This document shows, piece after piece, positions 18,631 to 28,034 of a stretch of 35,735 bases of DNA. The position numbers were made by a program, and so were the translations under genes. The stretch comes from Gammaproteobacteria bacterium (lineage in GTDB: Bacteria > Pseudomonadota > Gammaproteobacteria > Enterobacterales > Psychrobiaceae). Location of the stretch: the NCBI GenBank assembly GCA_013214965.1, contig JABSRU010000043.1:1-35735 (forward strand), read 5' to 3'. Below the pieces are notes generated by a model that made no database searches, was not told the origin of the DNA, and saw only the letters and a list, made by a program, of their open reading frames with translations. The first letter of the stretch is position 1. Each line of letters opens with the position of its first letter.

Positions 18631-19118
18631 TGTGCGGCGTAGTTTTGTTGCCGCTCAATGAGGTCATTAACGACTACTTTTTCGATGGGATCAATGTGAT
18701 AGTGACCGCTAAGCTTTCTGGCTGCGACAAAATCTAGATTGTCAAAAACATCACGTTCTATACCCTGAGTTTTATCTAGCTTAAAGGACAACGGCTCGGG
18801 GTTTAAGCAGTGCTTAAACCGTGCGTCAATTACACTATGTTCAATGGCCAGCTGGCCTGTTTGCAAAGACTGTAGTTCACCCTCGTCATCACTGACTAAT
18901 GCCTGGGCCCGAGCGACCTTAAATTGGTGTGCTAAGTTTGGCGTGCCTTGATTATCAATAACGTCTCGATTACTGACCAAATGAAACTGTGCTTGCTCCT
19001 CAACATTGGGGGACATCAGCGCCAACAATAATGCAAATTTGGCCCGCTCACCTACCACACTGTGGTTAAGTTGTTGGCCAAGTTGCAGCTCGTTACTGAT
19101 AATCGATTCAATGGGCAT
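18621..19118 (-). CDS. conserved hypothetical protein (VC2046/SO_2500-like)
   Basis: A 165-residue soluble protein with no signal peptide or membrane helix. It starts MPIESIISNELQLGQQLNHS and contains GERAKFALLLALMSPNVEEQAQF, then an acidic middle and LDFVAARKLSGHYHIDP near the end. I think it belongs to a conserved family of Vibrio/Shewanella proteins named after VC2046/SO_2500, partly from memory and partly from its place next to ychJ. No function is known. It converges on ychJ with only 6 bases between the stops. Confidence 0.65.
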   Translation of the reverse strand: MPIESIISNELQLGQQLNHSVVGERAKFALLLALMSPNVEEQAQFHLVSNRDVIDNQGTPNLAHQFKVARAQALVSDDEGELQSLQTGQLAIEHSVIDARFKHCLNPEPLSFKLDKTQGIERDVFDNLDFVAARKLSGHYHIDPIEKVVVNDLIERQQNYAAQLN

Positions 19119-19247
19119 TAGAAGTCGTGTCGTTTTATTAAGTCTTTAATACTATCGACCCGATCAGCCAATTCTTTAGTGTAATATTCAATACAACAGC
19201 CAATCGGCTATAAATAAAACAAACAGTTCATTCGTTACAAATAATGC

Positions 19248-19276
19248 TTTACCTTATTAAATTTCTCGCCTATGAT
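19248..19276 (+). promoter_or_regulatory. tRNA-Tyr promoter with GC-rich discriminator
   Basis: TTTACC (19248-19253), a 17-bp spacer and TATGAT (19271-19276), followed by GCGCTCG. A GC-rich discriminator is typical of stable-RNA promoters under stringent control. It ends 16 bases before the mature tRNA. Confidence 0.65.
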
Positions 19277-19292
19277 GCGCTCGCACTTGAGT

Positions 19293-19377
19293 GGAGGGGT
19301 TCCCGAGTGGCCAAAGGGATCAGACTGTAAATCTGACGGCTCAGCCTTCGGTGGTTCGAATCCACCTCCCTCCACCA
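19293..19377 (+). tRNA. tyrT: tRNA-Tyr (anticodon GTA)
   Basis: A class II tRNA of 85 bases. The acceptor GGAGGGG pairs with TCCCTCC (one G-U). The anticodon loop CTGTAAA has GTA at 19327-19329. A long variable arm, the T-arm GGTGG-TTCGAAT-CCACC, discriminator A and an encoded CCA (19375-19377) follow. The sequence is close to E. coli tRNA-Tyr. Confidence 0.97.
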
Positions 19378-19410
19378 TCAAGTCCAATTTAAAAGAAAAC
19401 TCACAATATA

Positions 19411-19476
19411 ACTAAAAAGCGCTCAGCCTGACTCTTTAAATGTCAGACGGTTCAGCCTTCATCGTTATACCATCAA
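19411..19476 (+). pseudogene. decayed tRNA-Tyr-like copy
   Basis: Thirty-three bases after tRNA-Tyr a degraded relative is visible. CTGAC-N9-GTCAG (19428-19446) mimics the anticodon arm. It is followed by ACGGTTCAGCCTTC (19447-19460), which matches 13 of 14 bases of the tRNA-Tyr variable-arm region. ACCATCAA (19469-19476) matches the tRNA end plus its flank. The T-arm is lost and the 5' half is unrecognisable. It is probably an old tandem duplication that has decayed. Confidence 0.6.
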
Positions 19477-19512
19477 TATCAAAATCCCCAACGTTAGACC
19501 CTCAATAAATCA

Positions 19513-19541
19513 TTGACAGAATAAAACACCATCAAAATTAT
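19513..19541 (+). promoter_or_regulatory. candidate promoter of the REC-TPR gene
   Basis: A perfect TTGACA (19513-19518), a 17-bp spacer and AATTAT (19536-19541), about 105 bases before the start. The -10 matches only 4 of 6 positions. Confidence 0.35.
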
Positions 19542-19646
19542 ATTCATTCATAACATTTTATAAATTATTATAAATAAAACTCTTTATAAATATCTTCTTT
19601 ATGGTAACTTCCAGTAAGATTTCCTCATAACAACTCATTGGCATTA

Positions 19647-21290
19647 ATGGACAAAATCCCCTACGAACAATTAAAGGTTTTATTAGTTGACCCTCAACGC
19701 CCCTTTCAAGTAATGATGAAAGGTATTTTGGCGAATTTCGGAGTTAAGAAAATTGAATTAGCCGAGAATGGCGAAATGGCTGTAAGAATGTGCCGCAGTC
19801 AACCCTTTAACTTATTACTAGTCGAGTATAACTTGGGAACCAGTAAGAATGGTCGCCAGTTACTTGAAGAGCTAAGAGCCTTACGTTTAATCAAACCTGA
19901 TGCATTATTTATTGTGATCTCTGGTGAAACGAATCGAGCAGCTGTTTTAGGTACCATGGAAATGCAGCCTGACGATTACATCATCAAACCGTTTTCACAG
20001 CGACTGCTGGATAATCGACTGCAAAAAGCTTGGCTAAAGCGCCACGTCATGAGCCCTATTTATTATTGCCTGCAAAAAAACGAACCCAAGCGAGCAATAC
20101 AAGAATGCAAAAAGTTAATTAAAGACAAAAATCGTTATCGTTCATTTTGTATCCAAATGATGACTGAATTATTATGTGATGTCAAAGAGTATAAAGAAGC
20201 GGCATTAGTGTTAGAGGCTATATTAAAAGAACGTGATTTAGTGTGGGCAAAAATCAACCTCGCCCGTGCTTATCTAGGCTTAGGGGAATTAGAGCAAAGC
20301 CACACCTTACTTAAGTCAGTATTAACAAAACAAACCAACAACGTGGAAGCAACCGATCTACTCGCTCAAAACCTATTAAAGAGCGGTAATTCTAAATTAG
20401 CACAAGAAACCTTACAACGTAGCATCAGCATATCGCCTAACTCAATGAAGCGTCATCATCAAATGATTAACATCGCGACGGTTAACAATGACTATATTGC
20501 AATAAAAGATTGTTACAGCAAGTTACTTCTACTAAGCAGACGTTCTGTCCATGCTGGTACTGACAAATTATGCGATTACTTACGCAGTATTATTGTCGCG
20601 GTAAAACATAGCGAAGAAAAAAATGACATTTATCGGTTACAAAGTGAAATAACCAACACCCTGCAACGGGCAAAACCTGAGGAAGGCCGTCACTTAAATT
20701 ATCACTTTTCCATTTTTGAGGGGATTATTCAGGCACAACTCCATAGTACCAAAGGCGAACATCTCAAAGCTAAGAAAATCTTAATGGAGGCGATATCTTC
20801 ATTTTGTGACGATGACGACAAATGGGATCTACCCGATGATTTAGCCGCGGATGTCTGTTTAACATTAATCGAGATTGATGACCTAGATTTAGCTAAAAAG
20901 TTCTCTAAACAAGTACCAGAAAACTGGCCAATTAGAACAAAAATCGATGCACAGCTAGCGCAGGCACAAAACGGTGAACGATTACAACAGTTCAATAAAA
21001 TCACCAAAGCAGGTATCGAGGCTTACACCAAGCAAAATAATTTAGAAGCCCTCGAACGTTTTAAAGAAGCAATAGTCTTAGCGCCAGTCAATTCGGGCGC
21101 AGCGCTTAACCTACTACAAGTGCAAATAGTCTTAATGCAGCAACATAAAAAACATGTAAAATCCTTAATGTCAGAATCAAAAGAAACGTTACGCTTAATC
21201 AATGGCGTAAAGCTTAATGGCACCCATAAGAAACGCTATACAAAAATAAAACGTGACTTTGATGAACTGCTGCGAAAGCATAAAGCTTAA
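19647..21290 (+). CDS. receiver-domain protein with TPR repeats (phosphoacceptor Asp replaced by Glu)
   Basis: A 547-residue protein. Residues about 8-125 are a response-regulator receiver (VLLVDP with Asp15, ISGE with Ser92, YIIKP with Lys114). The rest is helical tetratricopeptide repeats (for example residues 175-275, AALVLEAILKERDLVWAKIN, ARAYLGLGELEQSHTLL; again about 450-520). REC-TPR proteins occur in Shewanella and Vibrio, usually with DYNL at the phosphorylation strand. Here it is VEYNLG: Glu60 (GAG) stands where Asp is expected, and the second Asp of the acidic pair is Pro16. The domain may therefore be phosphorylation-independent. I chose the ATG at 19647; the in-frame TTG at 19638 is equally weak in ribosome-binding signal. 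No DNA-binding domain is present. Confidence 0.85.
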   Translation: MDKIPYEQLKVLLVDPQRPFQVMMKGILANFGVKKIELAENGEMAVRMCRSQPFNLLLVEYNLGTSKNGRQLLEELRALRLIKPDALFIVISGETNRAAVLGTMEMQPDDYIIKPFSQRLLDNRLQKAWLKRHVMSPIYYCLQKNEPKRAIQECKKLIKDKNRYRSFCIQMMTELLCDVKEYKEAALVLEAILKERDLVWAKINLARAYLGLGELEQSHTLLKSVLTKQTNNVEATDLLAQNLLKSGNSKLAQETLQRSISISPNSMKRHHQMINIATVNNDYIAIKDCYSKLLLLSRRSVHAGTDKLCDYLRSIIVAVKHSEEKNDIYRLQSEITNTLQRAKPEEGRHLNYHFSIFEGIIQAQLHSTKGEHLKAKKILMEAISSFCDDDDKWDLPDDLAADVCLTLIEIDDLDLAKKFSKQVPENWPIRTKIDAQLAQAQNGERLQQFNKITKAGIEAYTKQNNLEALERFKEAIVLAPVNSGAALNLLQVQIVLMQQHKKHVKSLMSESKETLRLINGVKLNGTHKKRYTKIKRDFDELLRKHKA

Positions 21291-21508
21291 TATTTTGGTT
21301 TAACTAGCGGTTTTAAAATATATTCTAAACCGTTTAGTTTAATTTCAAGGATTTGTTGTAATTGAATCGACAACTTACCATTAATCATCTGCTGTGATTG
21401 TAACCACAACAAATAGCGCTCTGGAATCGACCATAAATGCTGGCCCTGATGTTTACCAAAGGGCATTCTTACATTCGCTAATTCAATTAATTCGTGCTTG
21501 TTATTCAT
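21287..21508 (-). CDS. DUF3820 family protein
   Basis: A 73-residue protein with the family core MPFGKHQGQHLWSIPERYLLWL and a C-terminal ILEIKLNGLEYILKPL. DUF3820 proteins are small, soluble and uncharacterised; some are named as quorum-sensing-regulated in databases. The FGKHQG motif resembles nucleic-acid-handling 'FGKY/H-G' modules of exonuclease relatives, but this is only a resemblance. Its stop overlaps the end of the convergent REC-TPR gene by 4 bases. The next gene is divergent, starting 52 bases away. Confidence 0.85.
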   Translation of the reverse strand: MNNKHELIELANVRMPFGKHQGQHLWSIPERYLLWLQSQQMINGKLSIQLQQILEIKLNGLEYILKPLVKPKY

Positions 21509-21560
21509 TTTTAATATATCTTATATCGATTTTAAATACTTCCAATTTCAGGAGCAGATT

Positions 21561-22637
21561 ATGTCAAGAGCATGGGTAAATCAAGCCATTGCTAAAATTG
21601 AGTCCGATTTTCATCGTAGCGCCGATACTCACTTACTAAAAGTGGATATTCCTGCATTTCCCAATATTGGATTATATTTCAAAGACGAATCAACTCACCC
21701 GACTGGCAGTTTAAAGCATCGCTTGGCTCGTTCCTTATTACTTTACGGCCTTTGCAACGGTTGGATCAAACAAGACACGACTATTATTGAAGCGTCATCG
21801 GGTAGCACCGCTGTTTCTGAGGCTTATTTTTCACGTTTGTTAGGTCTCGATTTTATTGCAGTAATGCCCGCAACCACCTCGCAAGAAAAAATTAATCAAA
21901 TCAAATTTTATGGTGGACGATGTCACTTAGTGGATGATCCTGCAACAATTTATGATGAATCTAACCGATTAGCTAAAGAAACAAATGGCCATTTTGTTGA
22001 TCAGTTTACTTATGCTGAGCGTGCCACCGACTGGCGCGGTAATAACAATATTGCTGAAAGTATGTTCCAACAATTAGAAAAAGAACCGCAACCCGAGCCA
22101 ACATGGGTAGTGATGGGCGGAGGAACAGGCGGGACCAGTGCAACCATTGGTCGCTATATTCGTTATCATCGCCTTGATACTAAACTGCATGTGGTCGATC
22201 CTGAAAATTCAGTATTTTATGATTACTTTATCCATCGTGACTCCACAGTCACTAATAATCAAGGTTCCAGAATAGAAGGGATCGGTCGACCAAGAGTCGA
22301 ACCATCTTTTATTCCCGATGTTATTGATACCATGCAACAGGTGCCTGATGCGGCATCAATTGCGAGTGTGTTATTTTTGGAAAAGGTATTAGGGCGAAAA
22401 TGTGGTGGCTCGACCGGCACCAATTTTTATGGCGTGATATCACTATTAAGGGAGATGAAAGAGCATCAAGAAGACGGCTCTATTGTGACGTTAATTTGTG
22501 ATGACGGCTGCCGTTACTTGCACAGCTATTATAACGAGCAATGGCGTAACGATCGCAATATTGACGTTACGCCTTATCTGAAGCAGTTAGATAATTTTTG
22601 GTACCATGGCCAATGGCAAGATATTACAGAATCTTAA
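21561..22637 (+). CDS. PLP-dependent cysteine synthase-family protein (Cds1-like)
   Basis: A fold-type II PLP enzyme of 358 residues. The PLP lysine is Lys52 in STHPTGSLKHRLARS. The substrate-side loop is EASSGSTAVSEAYF (Ser where OASS has SGNTG), and the phosphate-binding loop is GGGTGGTSATIGRYIRY. Other blocks are YAERATDWRGNNNIAES and EGIGRPRVEPSF. This subgroup resembles mycobacterial Cds1, an L-cysteine desulfhydrase that makes H2S, pyruvate and ammonia, more than classical CysK. The activity here is inferred. The start at 21561 has GGAG 7 bases upstream; the longer open frame has no signal. It converges on queE with an 8-base gap. Confidence 0.88.
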   Translation: MSRAWVNQAIAKIESDFHRSADTHLLKVDIPAFPNIGLYFKDESTHPTGSLKHRLARSLLLYGLCNGWIKQDTTIIEASSGSTAVSEAYFSRLLGLDFIAVMPATTSQEKINQIKFYGGRCHLVDDPATIYDESNRLAKETNGHFVDQFTYAERATDWRGNNNIAESMFQQLEKEPQPEPTWVVMGGGTGGTSATIGRYIRYHRLDTKLHVVDPENSVFYDYFIHRDSTVTNNQGSRIEGIGRPRVEPSFIPDVIDTMQQVPDAASIASVLFLEKVLGRKCGGSTGTNFYGVISLLREMKEHQEDGSIVTLICDDGCRYLHSYYNEQWRNDRNIDVTPYLKQLDNFWYHGQWQDITES

Positions 22638-22645
22638 TACTAGAG

Positions 22646-23338
22646 TTATTGAATATCTAAATATTTGTGGGTTTGAATCGATAGCCACCAGTTACGTTCG
22701 ATACAGGTGGCAATGGCCAATTTAGTCGCTCGATTTTGCTGACTGATTGGTTGTAAATATACCTTTTTGCTCGCGAGTTGCTCTGGGGTTAAACGAGCGA
22801 GCAACGCATCAAGTTCATCGATATGACGCTGCATCGCCACCGGGTGTTTAATTTCATTAGCGCGAATTAATGCACTGTCGAGAATTTTGTAGCCGCCCTT
22901 CATCGCAATTTTTGGTGATACGGTGACATGACATTTCGGGTCAACTTTAATATCAAAAGTACCTGAGGTTTCAATTTGACAGCTGAAACCATTGGCAATT
23001 AATTTACTGGTTAGTTCAACCAAGTCATACAAACAAGGTTCCCCACCCGTCAGTACAATATGACGCGCTTGATAAGTTAGCAAATGACTAACGAGATGAT
23101 CAATGCCAACCTCACACCAACTATCGCCATCTCCGCCTTTTGCTACCACAATATCAAAGGTGCTTTTATCTTCGGCATTTAAATACCAACTGTGTTTAGT
23201 GTCACACCAGGCACAGCCTACAGGGCAGCCTTGTAGCCGAACAAATATTGAAGGTGCGCCAGTAAACGAGCCCTCCCCTTGAATAGATTCAAAAATTTCA
23301 TTAAGCGGTAATATGTTCGATGATGCTAATTGTGTCAT
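22646..23338 (-). CDS. queE: 7-carboxy-7-deazaguanine synthase
   Basis: QueE is the radical-SAM enzyme that rearranges carboxytetrahydropterin to CDG in queuosine and preQ0 synthesis. The 230-residue protein has LNEIFESIQGEGSFTGAPSI and the cluster motif GCPVGCAWCDTKHSW with Cys38, Cys42 and Cys45 (CX3CX2C). It continues with HIVLTGGEPCLYDL, IETSGTF and VSPK. It is of the longer gammaproteobacterial type. It is divergent from queC across 112 bases, so two consecutive pathway enzymes share one control region. Confidence 0.96.
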   Translation of the reverse strand: MTQLASSNILPLNEIFESIQGEGSFTGAPSIFVRLQGCPVGCAWCDTKHSWYLNAEDKSTFDIVVAKGGDGDSWCEVGIDHLVSHLLTYQARHIVLTGGEPCLYDLVELTSKLIANGFSCQIETSGTFDIKVDPKCHVTVSPKIAMKGGYKILDSALIRANEIKHPVAMQRHIDELDALLARLTPEQLASKKVYLQPISQQNRATKLAIATCIERNWWLSIQTHKYLDIQ

Positions 23339-23450
23339 GATTTCTCTTTGCTAATTCTCTAATACGTATCATTTCGCTAAGCGCTTACTTGTTTGGCTGC
23401 TTTAGCGTAAACTGCGCAACTTATACGTTATATAGAGCTGAGATACAAGC
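23339..23450. promoter_or_regulatory. queE/queC divergent control region with a 10-bp palindrome
   Basis: The gap holds a perfect palindrome TAAGCGCTTA (23378-23387) and a shorter one ATACGTAT (23363-23370). These are possible operator sites between the two divergent queuosine genes. I could not place convincing -35/-10 pairs for either gene. Confidence 0.3.
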
Positions 23451-24119
23451 ATGGCCAAACAAAAAGTTGTCGTAATCTATTCTGGTGGAATGGATTCATT
23501 TACGGTATTGCACAAAGCGATCAATGAAGGGAAGGATGTGTACCCGCTAACCTTTAATTACGGACAACGTCACAGTAAAGAAATCGATTATGCAGCGGCC
23601 GTATGTAAAGAACTTGGTGTACCGCATAAAATCGTTGATATTAGCGCGATTAGTCAATTAATGGCTGGTTCTTCTTTAACCACCGATAGTGATATTGAGA
23701 TCCCTGAAGGCCATTACGAAGAAGAAAGCATGAAGTCAACAGTCGTGCCTAATCGCAATATGGTACTTTTATCGATGGCCATTGCTTACGCGGTGTCGAT
23801 TGACGCTCATGCTGTCTACTATGGAGCTCATAACGGCGATCATGCGATATATCCAGACTGTCGTCCTGAATTCGTCAATAAAATGAATGAAGTGTCACAA
23901 ATAGCTAACTATGAACCTGTGGATATTGTGTCTCCTTATATCGAAGTAGACAAAATTGCGATATTGGCCGACGGACTTAATATGGGATTAGATTATGGTA
24001 AATCTTGGACTTGTTATAACGGTCGTGAACTCGCCTGTGGCGGTTGTGGTTCATGTGTTGAACGTTTAGAAGCCTTTGCCGCTAATGGCTTAACCGATCC
24101 GTTAACTTACGAAGCTTAA
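23451..24119 (+). CDS. queC: 7-cyano-7-deazaguanine (preQ0) synthase
   Basis: QueC converts CDG to preQ0 with ATP and ammonia. The 222-residue protein has the ATP-pyrophosphatase loop SGGMDS (11-16), [12 protein letters not shown] and [16 protein letters not shown]. It also has [17 protein letters not shown] and a C-terminal zinc site of Cys188, Cys196, Cys199 and Cys202 (CGGCGSC). The family usually has SGGLDS, so Met14 is a mild change also seen elsewhere. Its start region faces queE. A strong terminator follows the stop. Confidence 0.97.
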   Translation: MAKQKVVVIYSGGMDSFTVLHKAINEGKDVYPLTFNYGQRHSKEIDYAAAVCKELGVPHKIVDISAISQLMAGSSLTTDSDIEIPEGHYEEESMKSTVVPNRNMVLLSMAIAYAVSIDAHAVYYGAHNGDHAIYPDCRPEFVNKMNEVSQIANYEPVDIVSPYIEVDKIAILADGLNMGLDYGKSWTCYNGRELACGGCGSCVERLEAFAANGLTDPLTYEA

Positions 24120-24127
24120 TAAACAAA

Positions 24128-24160
24128 AAAAGCGCTTAGCAACAATTGCCAAGCGCTTTT
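24128..24160. terminator. bidirectional terminator between queC and eno
   Basis: AAAAGCGCTT (24128-24137) pairs with AAGCGCTTTT (24151-24160), with GC/GC stacked inside across a mismatch. A-rich and T-rich flanks serve both convergent genes, queC (+) and eno (-). Confidence 0.85.
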
Positions 24161-24196
24161 CTTTGATAGCATAGTATTACAGAGAAGCGTTAAAGC

Positions 24197-25501
<1,305 letters not shown>

Positions 25502-25603
25502 TTAGAATCAATATTAATTTAATGACAAACTATGCATATTACAAGGTATTACATCTTGAAATACAAGCTGAAAGTATTTCTTTATTCATTACGACTTTGG
25601 CAT

Positions 25604-25632
25604 AAAAAAAGCCGCTTCACAGCGGCTTTTTT
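25604..25632 (-). terminator. intrinsic terminator of pyrG
   Basis: GCCGCT (25611-25616) / AGCGGC (25621-25626) with a 4-base loop, flanked by A7 and T6. On the minus strand it begins 3 bases after the pyrG stop. Confidence 0.92.
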
Positions 25633-25634
25633 AT

Positions 25635-27410
<1,776 letters not shown>

Positions 27411-27860
27411 TTAAACTGATTTTTTTTCATCACTCTTCACTTCCTCCCAAGCAATATCCATTTGTTCTAACGTTGCATCGGCAGTCATCAATCCCTGTCC
27501 CGTTAAAATAGCTTCGACACCGCGAAAACGGCGTTCAAATTTTGCATTGGCTTGGTGTAAGGTTTTTTCAGGATCGATTCCTTGATTTCTCACCAGGTTA
27601 ACCACAGCAAACAATAAATCCCCTAATTCTTCTGCCACCTTTTTTTGATCGATGGTTTCAGCCATCAGCTCTTGCTTGACCTCTAATACCTCTTCTTGTA
27701 TTTTTTCAAAACAACCATGCCAACTCGGCCAATCGAAACCATGAGCCGCAACTTGTTGTTGGATGCAGTTAGCCCGCGCTAATGCTGGGAGATCATTGGC
27801 AATATCATCAAGCAGACTGATATTTATATTTTTAGATTGATGATTGTTGCTCATTTTCAT
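27411..27860 (-). CDS. mazG: single-domain MazG nucleotide pyrophosphohydrolase
   Basis: MazG hydrolyses NTPs, and aberrant ones, to NMP and pyrophosphate. Only 149 residues are encoded, against about 263 for the two-domain E. coli protein. The part present matches the C-terminal domain: LPALARANCIQQQVAAHGFDW and the metal-binding helices FEKIQEEVLEVKQE (Glu56, Glu57, Glu60) and EELGDLLFAVVNLVR (Glu78, Asp81). It ends NAKFERRFRGVEAIL. It has its own ATG with GAGAG upstream. No remnant of the N-terminal domain is visible in 27861-28034. The catalytic domain is intact, so it is probably functional. Confidence 0.9.
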   Translation of the reverse strand: MKMSNNHQSKNINISLLDDIANDLPALARANCIQQQVAAHGFDWPSWHGCFEKIQEEVLEVKQELMAETIDQKKVAEELGDLLFAVVNLVRNQGIDPEKTLHQANAKFERRFRGVEAILTGQGLMTADATLEQMDIAWEEVKSDEKKSV

Positions 27861-27965
27861 TTTTTACTCTCAAACTCATATTCTTTGATTCCAATATTTT
27901 ATGTCACAACTTGATTGATCCAAAGCATCTTTCATCAAAAATAATAAAACAGTCGTTTAATTAAA

Positions 27966-27994
27966 TTGACTTGACCGACCAGTAAAACGATAAT
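27966..27994 (+). promoter_or_regulatory. promoter of the TonB-dependent receptor
   Basis: TTGACT (27966-27971), a 17-bp spacer and GATAAT (27989-27994): five of six matches in each hexamer with optimal spacing, 40 bases before the ATG. Confidence 0.65.
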
Positions 27995-28007
27995 GCAAAT
28001 AGTTACT
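27989..28007 (+). promoter_or_regulatory. Fur-box-like operator over the -10 element
   Basis: The 19 bases from GATAATG to TTACT match 13 of 19 positions of the Fur consensus GATAATGATAATCATTATC. They overlap the -10 of the receptor promoter, as expected for iron-dependent repression. The match is partial. Confidence 0.45.
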
Positions 28008-28034
28008 ATTAACATCAGTTAAACAGGAAATAAA

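Noticed and set aside
19378-19476. tRNA-like repeat as attachment-site duplication of an integrated element
   Set aside because: Only 33 bases separate the copies, there is no integrase, and the similarity covers the anticodon and variable arms, which fits an old tandem duplication better.
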